Part shown: piece after piece, positions 47,201-59,200 of the stretch | Numbering within the stretch: the first letter of the stretch is position 1 | Layout of the letters: each line of letters opens with the position of its first letter | The notes under the pieces: model-generated | Told to the model about the DNA's origin: nothing | Database searches by the model: none | The model's input: only the letters and a program-made list of their open reading frames with translations | Made by a program: the position numbers and the translations under genes | Assembly (NCBI RefSeq): GCF_037038585.1 | Contig: NC_092522.1 | Span: forward strand, 126,090,661 to 126,154,660 | Direction: 5' to 3' | Source: Patagioenas fasciata | Lineage: Eukaryota > Chordata > Aves > Columbiformes > Columbidae | DNA length: 64,000 nucleotides

Positions 47201-50200
47201 GACTAAATGAAGTAGGAGTCTGGTGAACACTAACTAGCTCAACTAGCAGTTTCAGGGCATCACACATGGCTTGTCAGGTGACATTCTCTTGCTTACACTA
47301 GAAAGGAATTCACCTTTGGTTACTGTCTGATCCCCATTTTGCCTAAAGCGCACTAGAGGTTCATTTCACACAGAGCAGGGGGAAGCGCGAGACGCTCGGA
47401 TCCCAGCGGCACAAGCAGAACCGCCACGTCCAGCGCCAGCGGTCGCGCTGCAGGGCGGCTCGGCAGGCCCGGCCCACGGGGAGCGTCAGCACCAGCCTCG
47501 GGTGCACGGCCACGCTCAGCCGGCAGCCAGAGCCTGCAGCAGCAGGTGGGTGCAGGACACGCTCCTGGGTCACTGGCGGGTGAACGGGACAGCTGTTTTC
47601 TAAGGACTGCTCCATATACAACATTACATTGCAATTCTTACACCTGGAAACGAAACAAGTCGAAAACTGAGGAGCAAGTGCTGGGGTGGGGCGGGGCAGG
47701 GGAACGGCGTTGTCTCTACACCAAACCCATGTGGAAGCCACCACGGACTCTTGCTGATCTGTCAGTGTGCAGCACGTGTCACATCTGCCACCGCTTCCAT
47801 CAACGGTGCCAGTTCTCTCTGTTCTGAGCAGTGACTGCTCTGTGGGATCGTGAGAAACCAAGTGCACATCCATCCCCAGAGCAGGCTGCCAGCGCCATGC
47901 ATTTGTCTGCTGGGGCCCCCTTCCAGCCTTCAAAGAAAGCATAAGTGCTGTGCCAGACAAAGCCCCTCTGCTCTTACATTTCCATCTCTGCTCCCCCCTT
48001 CTTCTACAATTAGGTTTAGTACACATGCCAGACGGGCAGGGGCTTCTCGTTTTCCCACTGCTCGAACCTTCAGAGGGACGAGCTCGCAGGTGGATGGGAC
48101 AGCGGTACCGGTCTGACACCCGTTATTGGCTCTGGAGCGGACAAACGTCCCCAGGGCAGCAGTCCAAACAGGGGCTCGGTTACACTCACCAGCTGTCCTG
48201 GGACAGAGCAGAACCTGCCTCCCACAGAGACCAACTGTAGATTCAAGGTTGTGGAGAGCTATTGGCTCACACAACCCTGACATCTGTCCCCTTTGAGGAT
48301 TCAGAAACACTGAAGGGTTACCTGGTTGGGGCAGTGGACTCTTCGGTACATCTTTATCTCCGTTTTCCATTTGCACAGCACATCCTGACTAAACGTGGGC
48401 AGTCCCGGACGAGTGTATTTCAGCTGAGATAAAGAGAGGCAATGAAAGCTGGAGGCAGCGTTAGCCACACGCGGTGCCGAGCCCGCCCCCTTCTCTTCCA
48501 GGCTGACACAGAAGTGCTATTTCCTCTCCTGCTCTACAACCTTTTCCTGTCTCACTGACTCTGTACAAACACAACCGGATCTGGAAAAAACCCACAATAC
48601 CAGAACACAAAATGTCCCATAACTTTGATTACAAGAATTCCTCTAAATGTATTTACCCCCTTAATATCATAAATCATCCTTTTTCCTTGCATTTCCCTTA
48701 CAACCTCAAAGATGCTCCTAGAAACTCTGAAGCCTGAAAACACATATGAAATACCAGTGCCTGGCAGCAGTGATCTGCAGCCTTGGATTTGTGAGCAGCA
48801 CACTGCCCGTAACCGCCTGTGTGCCCACGGACAATTACAGCAACGAGACTTGAGAGTCATTACAGCCTGACTGGATAAAACATTCCAACCACAGCAACTG
48901 CTACTGTATCAACACCATAACCTACGACCAGAGAGAACAAAACCTGATCCCTCCTACAAGACACCAGTTCTTCAGTACTGCTTTCCATGGGCCACTGGAC
49001 ACTTGCAACACCGCAAGACTCCTCCAATGTGAAGACTCAACCCCTATATCGCACTTCTAAGGCCTTGTACCTTGCGGTCGTCCGGAATCAAGTCCTGCAG
49101 AACTTTCCTCTTGGGCCACTCTTTGGCCAGCTCTTCTCCAGCCAGCTCATGGAGATAGTAGATCGCCACCTTTGCAGATCTCCGCTGAACTCTGCCTGTG
49201 CTGCTTGGCTCCCGCTTCATTTCCTTCAGGCTCTCCGTTCTCCTCTCCTCATGGAGGAAGGTGACCTGCAATGAAGGGCAGGTGAACCTCCCCCACCGGT
49301 TCCCGCTTCAGTGACACTAAAAGCTGCCAACAGATAACCTGCAAAATCCCTCACAAAACGGCTGCTGCAGCTCTGGCTCCCTGTCACGGACGCAGGACAG
49401 AAGCACGTCCCACTGTCCACAGACCCGAGTCTGCTCGGGGATCACAGCAGTGAGGGTCACACAGGGTCTCATGTGATGTTCCACATCACTCACTGTAACA
49501 CACAGACAGCAAGTGTGATGCTGCTTGTTCTGCTCCAACACTGGCTCTCCAAAGAGCAAAGAAAAGCATCTCACGAGTTACACGTGTCAGCATCATCCTT
49601 CCGTGGAGCCAAAGTCAGGCTGGGGAAGATCGACTGCTGCCATGGCGATTTACTGTTAAAAGCTTCATCCCAGTCACAGAACAGCAGCAGTTGCTGCTTG
49701 AATGAAAGTGTCAAGGACAGAATACTCCAGAGGGCAGAAAAACGCAGATTTGCTATCTCTAATTACCCACCCAAGCAGCAGACAAGAGCCCACGTGTGTC
49801 TGCAGTCCAAACGGCTGAAGTCCCTCCACACCACCCTGACAACCACAGCAACTTGTGCTTACCGGGCCGTGCTTAGATCTGAGATGGTAGACAAGTCCCG
49901 CCTTTGACTTGTATGCTTTTCCACAATGGTGGCACTTCATGGCCATTTTCTCCAGCTCCGAAGCAGCCTTCCCACATTTCTTAATGTGATACAGGTATCC
50001 CATTATGCTGGTGAAGCTGCCTGTGCAGCCCTGTCAATGCAGAAGGAAAATGCATGGAAGAAAAACCCTCCGCAAGCGATCAGACCACTGTGCACAGAAT
50101 GCACCGTCTGCTGAGCAAAGCACCGTCACTTTCCCTGCAGACCAGAGACAATCAGGCAGTAAAATTTAATGTTAGACCATTCAGATAAACAAAATATGGG

Positions 50201-53200
50201 ATAAAGAATTGCCTGCAACTGGAATAAACTGTTTCTTAGAACTTCTTTGTAGGTAGTGGATAACAGAAAATTTCAACATATGGAATGAAGAAACCACCCG
50301 TGTCCTGGGCTGCACCAAAAGGAGTGTGAGCAGCAGGAGCACAGCATTCAGCCCTGGGTCCTCAGCACAGGACACACGTGGAGCTGCTGCAGAGGGGCCG
50401 GAGCAGCCCCAGGAATGACCCGAGGCTGGAACAGCTCTGCTGGGGACAGGTGAGAGAGCTGGGGGGTTCAGCTGGAGAAGAGAAGCTCCGGGGACACCTT
50501 AGTGCGGCTGTTCTGAACTGAAAAGGGGCCAAGAAGAAAGATGAGGACAGACTTTTGAGCAGGGCCTGTAGTGACAGGACAAGGGGTGATGGTTTAAACT
50601 AAAGGAGGGAGATTCAGGCCGGACATGATGCAGAAATTGTTTGTGCTGAGGGTGGTGAGAGCCTGGCCCAGGTTGGGCAGAGAGGTGGTGGCTGAACCAT
50701 CCCTGGAGACATCCCAGGCCAGGCTGGACGGGGCTCTGAGCAACCTGAGCTGGTGAAGATGTCCCTGTCATGGCAGGGGGGCACTGGGGAGCTGGGAAGG
50801 TCACTCCCACCCAAACCCTTCGTAATTCTATGACACTCTGTCTTACAAGCATAGCTAGGGTCTTAAAACAAGCCCAGTTCTGGTCAGCACCAAAGCACAC
50901 CCAGCAGACTTCTCATAACTTTCATGTTCATGCTTCTGCTGCTGTTCAGCTCAGGACACTGAGCACGATGCAGCTTGCCCTTACCTCTCTCATGCACTTC
51001 AGTTTTCCCATACGCTTCAAAACCTTCCGAAGGCGGTCTCGCTCAAGCTGCTCATCCACTTCCCCTCCCTCCTTCACAACTGGCTAAAGCACAGCAGAAA
51101 GATGAAAGAAAAACACGGGATGCTCAGCATTTACAGAAGTGTATTTAATACGATGATCACTCTATATCCCAGAACAACTGAATTATCTTTAAAAGCAGTA
51201 AACTGCCTGAAAACCACTTTGCAGGTAAGAGTTTTAACATGTAGATAGCTATCTATAAACAAAACCTTGATAAGAAATGGTCACAAGCTATAGCTGCTGG
51301 GAAGGACAACGTACATATTCCCGTAATTACCTCCCTCCCCTTCTGCCTGTGGAAAGCACCTACTCATGTATCTCCTACACTTGCTGGCCTTGCCGTTCCC
51401 ACCGAGCCTCACTGGAGCTAAGCAGAGCGCCACCTGCAATGGTTACTGCGCTGCGCTAACCCCCAGCTCCGGCTCTCCGTTCTCTCTCTGATGGTTACTG
51501 TACACTATTTCCTACGCTGCCTTACAATGGTATTACACCCACGCTGAATAAAAAGGTGGTACTGAGTGGCACACTGACTCCTCAGGGCCTATTTCATTAC
51601 CCAGTACAGCTGTAGGTTCAGAAACCACAATACTGAGAACGATGTAAAAATAACAGTAAGAAACTATCTAAGCCTTACCCAAACTTCCAAATGACCTTTC
51701 CCAAAGCTCTGACTCTTCACAGCTCTACCAGGAGACATTGCCTTCTTTAAAGCAAGATCAAAGAGGAAAAGCAGACTGCAGCATTAGTACCCTCATAGTG
51801 AGCAGGGACAAGAACTAATCTGCTGCTTCTGCTTTTTCACCTTTGGACTTGTAAAGAACTCGAATCTGGTCTGCTCTGGATGTAGAAATACTCTCACTTT
51901 CTAGCAAAGGACTGAAAAATACAGCCTAATGAGCAATCTTTCTTTTTTTCTGATTGAGAACGCCCTTTGTGTGTGGCATATAACCAGCCTAAACAGAAGT
52001 TAATGCCCACTTTCTATGATGTAGCATGCCTAACATCCCTGCTAACATTCTACTGTTTTTTCCAATGTCAAATCTCACAGGCAAAATAATAGATAGAGTC
52101 TATTTGAACAGCTACAGCATTTGAAAAATCCCTGTTCTCTTCCTGTGTGCACCAGGGAGGAACACAGACTGTCTCGCCTGCAGGATGTTTGATGCACAGC
52201 AGCCGTGTTACCTGGTTGTTATGGTCTGCCATGACGTGGTATTTCATCCCTCCTAAAGACTTGAGCTGCTTCCCACAGTGATGACACGTGAACATCTCCT
52301 AGGAAGAGGCAAAGACACAGGGCGTGTAGCTGCAATTAACCAAAGGAGGGGGAAACTCTGCAGTGGGAAGGAGCAGGAGAGCAGAACATTTTAATTGGGC
52401 CTGGTAACTTCGCATTAAGAACAGAAGAGATTCTATGGAGCCTAAAATTCAGGGGAATAACGAAACAGCTACTCCTTTGTTCGCTACCACAACCTCCAGC
52501 AAAACGCTAAGCACGAAGCACCGAGTGCAGCCTCTTAAAGATGTAAAAAGGACTCTTAGAGACATAATGGTGAGATGAAACGGGCTGTAAATGGAACAAA
52601 ACCAGTGTGCAGGCATTTCTGTCAGTAAGCTGAAGAGGAGTAAAGGAAACGTTGCTCATTTCTCGCATTCTTACCTGCCTGCAATTCAGCATATGTTTCT
52701 TCAGTCCTTCTACAGTCTTTCTCACCACGGCCCGGCACGTTGGACACGTAACTCGGCCTTTGTCCTGGATCTCCAATGACCACCGCTCCTCCATGCTACC
52801 TGTCAGAACAACGGCCTTGGAATGCAGCTGCAAACACAGTATCTTTGTTCTTCCTTCAACGTGCACAATGAATCCCAGAAGGAAGAAGGTCACACGCTGC
52901 CAAACCCATGTCCAGCCACACTTCAACAGGCTTAGCTCATTTTCAGCTCTTAATGTGCCGGGTGACACAGACACAGCACTGCTTTGGGGAGGTCATTTCC
53001 CAAAAGCTCTTTAACCCCACCAGCCCCTTGGGAGAAGTGTTCTTCCACTTGCTCAGTAGAGATTTCTTCCTTCCTTCATTTTTATTACACAATTACTTCA
53101 GGATGCAGAGTAAACTGTTCTTTTGGCAACAGGGTTTTCACAGTAAAAGTAGCCACGGATGTGACTGAACACTTCAGACGAACTGCACAGCTCGGTTCTG

Positions 53201-56200
53201 CCGCCCGTCTCCAGAGCCCCACCTGCCAGCCCGCACGGGCGAACAGAGCCGAGCGGCTCCAGCCAGGAGAACGGCCCTCGGCGGCACCGCTTCCCTTCAC
53301 GGCCTCATGTTGAGACGCCAGGCAAGAGCTTGGCATAACCCACAAGGATTACAAATTACTGAAACGGGTTCTGTGAAGAAAGTGGCTTAGCAGCCATCTG
53401 CTTGAACTCTCACAGTGAACAGATCTAAAGGCTTCCTCTTTTCCCAGTACAACAGGCAGGGGGGCCTGGGGAAAAGTCTGCGAATCAAACAGCACTCGGC
53501 AGAAAAGCGGCACATTTAACGAGCACTGTGAGCTACAGACACCAAGTCATTCACTCGCTGAGTCAAGGCTATGTTGTTTTTCTAGGACACATTGCTTGGG
53601 TCTCTGGCTAGCAAGGCACCAGAAGTGACCTGGCAGCAACAGCTACAGAGTTTTGCCTGCAGACATACTCTGCTGAGTAAAAAAGTATCAATACTCTTAA
53701 GAGCTTTGTAGTGAAACTCTTCTAAAAGGTGTTTGCTCTAGTTCAAGAAGCAATTCCCCCTTCACTGTTCCATTATGCAGTGGTAAACATGCGTGCACCT
53801 GCAGTGCTGGGCAGCCAGCAGCCCTTCCAGTCCCACTCTGCAGCACGACGCGGTGCACACCGGGCAGCCCTGCCCTTCCAGCCCCGCTCTGCAGCACGAT
53901 GCCGTGCACACCGGGCAGCCCTTCCCTTCCAGTCCCACTCTGCAGCACGACGCGGTGCACACCGGGCAGCCCTTCCCTTCCAGCCCCACTCTGCAGCACG
54001 ACGCGGTGCACACCGGGCAGCCCTTCCCTTCCAGCCCCGCTCTGCAGCACGACGCGGTGCACACCGGGCAGCCCTTCCCTTCCAGCCCCGCTCTGCAGCA
54101 CGACGCGGTGCACACCGGGCAGCCCTTCCCTTCCAGCCCCGCTCTGCAGCACGACGCGGTGCACACCGGGCAGCCCTTCCCCTCCAGCCCCGCTCTGCAG
54201 CACGACGCGGTGCACACCGGGCAGCCCTTCCCTTCCAGCCCCACTCTGCAGCACGACGCGGTGCACACCGGGCAGCCCTTCCCTTCCAGCCCCGCTCTGC
54301 AGCACAACGCGGTGCACACCGGGCAGCCCTTCCCTTCCAGCCCCGCTCTGCAGCACGACGCGGTGCACACCGGGCAGCCCTGCCCTTCCAGCCCCGCTCT
54401 GCAGCACGACGCGGTGCACACCGGGCAGCCCTTCCCTTCCAGCCCCACTCTGCAGCACGACGCGGTGCACACCGGGCAGCCCTGCCCTTCCAGCCCCGCT
54501 CTGCAGCACGACGCGGTGCACACCGGGCAGCCCTGCCCTTCCAGCCCCGCTCTGCAGCACGACGCGGTGCACACCGGGCAGCCCTGCCCTTCCAGCCCCG
54601 CTCTGCAGCACGACGCGGTGCACACCGGGCAGCCCTTCCCTTCCAGCCTCGCTCTGCAGCACGACGCGGTGCACACCGGGCAGCCCTTCCCCTCCAGCCC
54701 CGCTCTGCAGCACGACGCGGTGCACACCGGGCAGCCCTGCCCTTCCAGCCCCGCTCTGCAGCACGACGCGGTGCACACCGGGCAGCCCTGCCCTTCCAGC
54801 CCCGCTCTGCAGCACGACGCGGTGCACACCGGGCAGCCCTGCCCTTCCAGCCCCGCTCTGCAGCACGACGCGGTGCACACCGGGCAGCCCTGCCCTTCCA
54901 GCCCCACTCTGCAGCACGACGCGGTGCACACCGGGCAGCCCTGCCCTTCCAGCCCCGCTCTGCAGCACGACGCGGTGCACACCGGGCAGCCCTGCCCTTC
55001 CAGCCCCACTCTGCAGCACGACGCGGTGCACACCGGGCAGCCCTGCCCTTCCAGCCCCGCTCTGCAGCACGACGCGGTGCACACCGGGCAGCCCTTCCCT
55101 TCCAGTCCCGCTCTGCAGCACGACGCGGTGCACACCGGGCAGCCCTGCCCTTCCAGCCCCGCTCTGCAGCACGACGCGGTGCACACCGGGCAGCCCTGCC
55201 CTTCCAGCCCCGCTCTGCAGCACGACGCGGTGCACACCGGGCAGCCCTGCCCTTCCAGCCCCGCTCTGCAGCACGACGCGGTGCACACCGGGCAGCCCTT
55301 CCCCTCCAGCCCCGCTCTGCAGCACGACGCGGTGCACACCGGGCAGCCCTTCCCTTCCAGCCCCGCTCTGCAGCACGACGCGGTGCACACCGGGCAGCCC
55401 TGCCCTTCCAGCCCCGCTCTGCAGCACGACGCGGTGCACACCGGGCAGCCCTTCCAGCCCCGCTCTGCAGCACGACGCGGTGCACACCGGGCAGCCCTTC
55501 CCCTCCAGCCCCGCTCTGCAGCACGACGCGGTGCACACCGGGCAGCCCTGCCCTTCCAGCCCCGCTCTGCAGCACGACGCGGTGCACACCGGGCAGCCCT
55601 GCCCTTCCAGCCCCGCTCTGCAGCACGACGCGGTGCACACCGGGCAGCCCTGCCCTTCCAGCCTCGCTCCACAGTACGACGTGGTGCACACCGGGCAGCC
55701 CTGCCCTTCCAGCCCCGCTCCACAGTACGACGCGGTGCACACCGGGCAGCCCTGCCCTTCCAGCCCCGCTCCACAGTACGACGCGGTGCACACCGGGCAG
55801 CAGACGCCTCTGGTGCACAGCAGTGAGGAACAGAAACACAGCGCTGCTCACACCCAAATCTGACAATCACATCTCTTTTAGCTGCTTTATAAACAAGTCT
55901 AAGCAACTGCTGCTTCTTTTTACCTGCATCATAGGTTTCCGGTTCTTTCTGAACACCGTGGCCTTTTGTTTTGGAGTTTTGTTGTGTTCCAGCTTGTTGT
56001 TTTTTTCCTGTTATAACACAAACAAGAAAGACCAGAAGACTTAATTCTCGTTACAAAAAGTGGAGATTTTTTCCTAGGAGGCTGCTGTTCAGTCTGCTGT
56101 CTCAGAGCTGCTAATTCAGAGATGCTCAAGGCTTTTCTTTGTCTGTTTTTAAGAAATTTCCATATTACGTTGCCATCTCCCTTTCAAAACCCATAGCTAT

Positions 56201-59200
56201 TTATAGCTGCAGACATTAGTCCCATCCAGATATCTGTAATGGGAACTCCTCACACTGAAATATCCTCTGTTCACAGAATGGCTGAGCCGAGACGTACTCG
56301 GAAACACAGTTGGCAGATAGCAGAGGATAGCAATTGGGCAGAGAGGAAGCCTGAAGTACCCAAAGGCTTTTAACTAGGAATTACAAGTTATTTGTTTTAC
56401 CCGAAACCTTCTGCTTCTTCTTGGGAGAGTCTTTAAGATCTTCACCTTCCCCTTGCTCAGATTTCCTCTTGCCTTTCAGTACTTCTCCTGCTAATGAGCA
56501 AGAACAGGCATTTCAGTCTCATTATTCAGTCTGGATAACATCTTTGAGTTTGCTGCTGCCTCAGATTATCCTTGTATTCAAAACTTTACAAATAAGCTTT
56601 TGACTTGATAACATTTAGGCACTCCCCAGCCTGCAGGCCATGACACACACGTTATGGAAGAAACACCGTGCCACAGCATGGTCTGGGAGAACAACACTCC
56701 CCAGGAGGAGAGTACGGTGTGAGGTTATTTCATAAAGAGTTCGTTTGCACACACACGAAAAGAACAGAGAAACAACGGCAGGTGGGAAACCCAAAGAATA
56801 TCCTGCCTCCCCGTGCTGTTTCCAGGCCTATCGAAGGCCTATCTCCAGGAACGCAGAGAAGCACAACGGCAGGCAGGGGAACACAAACTACAGACTCAAA
56901 GAACAAACAGGTTCCCCGCAGGTCTGTCCCAGAACAACCACCCGCACGAGCCAGTGGGACCGCGCTCTGGACACCCTTTGGAACGGGCAGGTAGGGGAGC
57001 GGCGGGAAGAACAAGCAGGGCGTCAGTGCCTACAGTTGTGATACACAGGACAGTAACGAAGAGCAACTCAGGATTATACCAGACCGGAATATTCAGGAGT
57101 GGTATCAAAAGAAGGAAAAGGGAGAGAATTAGCTGATTTGGAGAGGATCAAGTGTGGGAAAATAGAGGTCTAAGAGGCTAAAAAGGGGCACTTGCTTGTG
57201 AATAGGTGGTTGGTCGCTATACAGGTCTGGTCACACTTGACACCAAACCAGAGGGACCAGGAGTAGAGGGTCTGTGTGAGCCGGTCTGTGAGGCCAGCGA
57301 GGCCTGTGTGAGCTGGTCTGTAAGGTCTGTGAGGTCTGTGAGGCCTGAGAGGTCTGTGAGGTCTCTAAGGTCTGTGATCTATGAGGTCTCTAAGGTCTGT
57401 GAGGTCTCTAAGGTCTATAAGGTCTGCTCCAGCCAGCGGCACAGCTCTGCGGGCTGCGGGGCTCGTACTCCCCATACCAGCAACCGAGCAGACCGTGACC
57501 CAAAGCCAGAGACGGAGCAGATCGAGTGGTCAGTCCAGCTACAGGAGATCCATGTTGCACATATGTGAGCACACGCCTATCTACTGCATTTATATATGCG
57601 TTTTCTATATGCTTCCTTGCTGCAGCAATCTTGCTGCTATCAAGCTACCAGATTCAGGTCTCCCCACAATGAGATGGAATCAGATTCTGCCTTAGAGATA
57701 AGAAGAAAGCGCATTAAAGAAGAGTGAAGTTTTAGCTTTTCGTTACACAAGAAGTTTGGAAAGCAGCTCCTAGGCCAGGAAATCTGAATGTTCCTACAGC
57801 AACATAAGACCCAAACCACTCCAAATCAGAAAATCGTAAGTGACAGAAGGGAGAAAATAAAATAAATAAAAACAGCCTTAAAAAAAGAATAATCTACCAT
57901 CACAAAAGCTGTGTCTAATCCAGAATACTGCTGAATGCTCCCCTGTCTACATCTTCAGAGTCGCTTGTTCTGTTGTTAAAGCTCTCAAATTATATTCCTG
58001 ATATGATTGGCAGAACCCTTATACATCTCTCTTCTACAGATAAATCTGAGTTCAGTCACAGAGTCATTAATTTTAATAGACCAGTCACTCAAAAGGAACT
58101 GCAGAACAGAGAATTTTACCTCTGTTTCCGCAGTGGAGGAAGTGTATTTCTCTTAATACACGAGCAGCATTAACAAGCTTGTAATTTGTGGCCGAATGGC
58201 AGCATGTCCTTCAGACGTAATCTAATATCTCAGAAAAGAACCAGAGAGAAAAGCGGTGTTGCACTGACCCAGGGATGACGAGTACCTTTTTTTTCTGAAG
58301 ATTTGTTAACGCCGTTTCTCACTCCTCTCATTTCCAACCAGTACGCGGGCCTGCGGATGGTGCGCTTGCTCCTGGGCTCCGCGCCGTTCACCGGGCTCTG
58401 CAGCGAGGCGGAAGAACCGTCGCTGACGGCCTCATCACAGCTGCTGTTCAGTCCTGGGACAGCAGTTTCCACCTCTTCAGTTTGCTTAGACCTGGAAAAC
58501 ACCACCTGTAAATCCTGGGTATAGGTGTGCATACATACACACAGCCACAGCAGCCTGACAGATGTCCCTCTCATCTTCCCAAGTACTCCATTCATCTCAC
58601 AGCCCATTGAACCTTCTGAACTGAAAAATGTCGGCAAGATAAAACATCCTAGATGGTATTTTCCGTACATCTTTTAGAGAATAACATTAGAAAGCTCCTT
58701 GAGAGGAACCAAAACCAATATTCATTCTACCTCAAACCTTCGACTTAAGAAGGCAGCACAAGTTAACCTCACTTTAAAAATCTGCATTCTTCCTTAAGCA
58801 AACAACGTGAAATGTAAGAATTCTTCTGCAGCCCATCATAACAAGAGACCTTTTCCATCCCTCAAAGGGCGATATCTCCTTCAGTACGCATCCCCAGAAC
58901 CAGAGCTGTCACTACACAATTAGAAATGCTAGCAAGGATTTTAACCAGCAAAGCTTTCAGCGACAAAGACAGCTTTACAGCGTATCCTACAAATCACACT
59001 GCATTAAGACTAATTTAGACTCCAGCAGGACTGATTTTTCTTCCTGGAGATCAGAGGGAACTCTGCTTCACTAGTCTCAAATGTTTCTCCCAGCACTGAA
59101 ATGCCTGGACATGGACCCTACACAGGACAGCAACGAGAGGAGGGGTCAAGGAAACGGGGGCAAACAGCGTTAATGTGAGGGAGCAGAGAAAAGGAATACT

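Noticed and set aside
53729-56044. Open frames of 650-771 codons on both strands.
   Set aside because: Caused by the 51-bp minisatellite; same repeat peptide in each frame, no start context, intronic in ZNF512.
57283-57428. Cluster of nuclear-receptor response elements.
   Set aside because: Units are AGGTCT rather than AGGTCA, with irregular spacing; better explained as a short tandem repeat.
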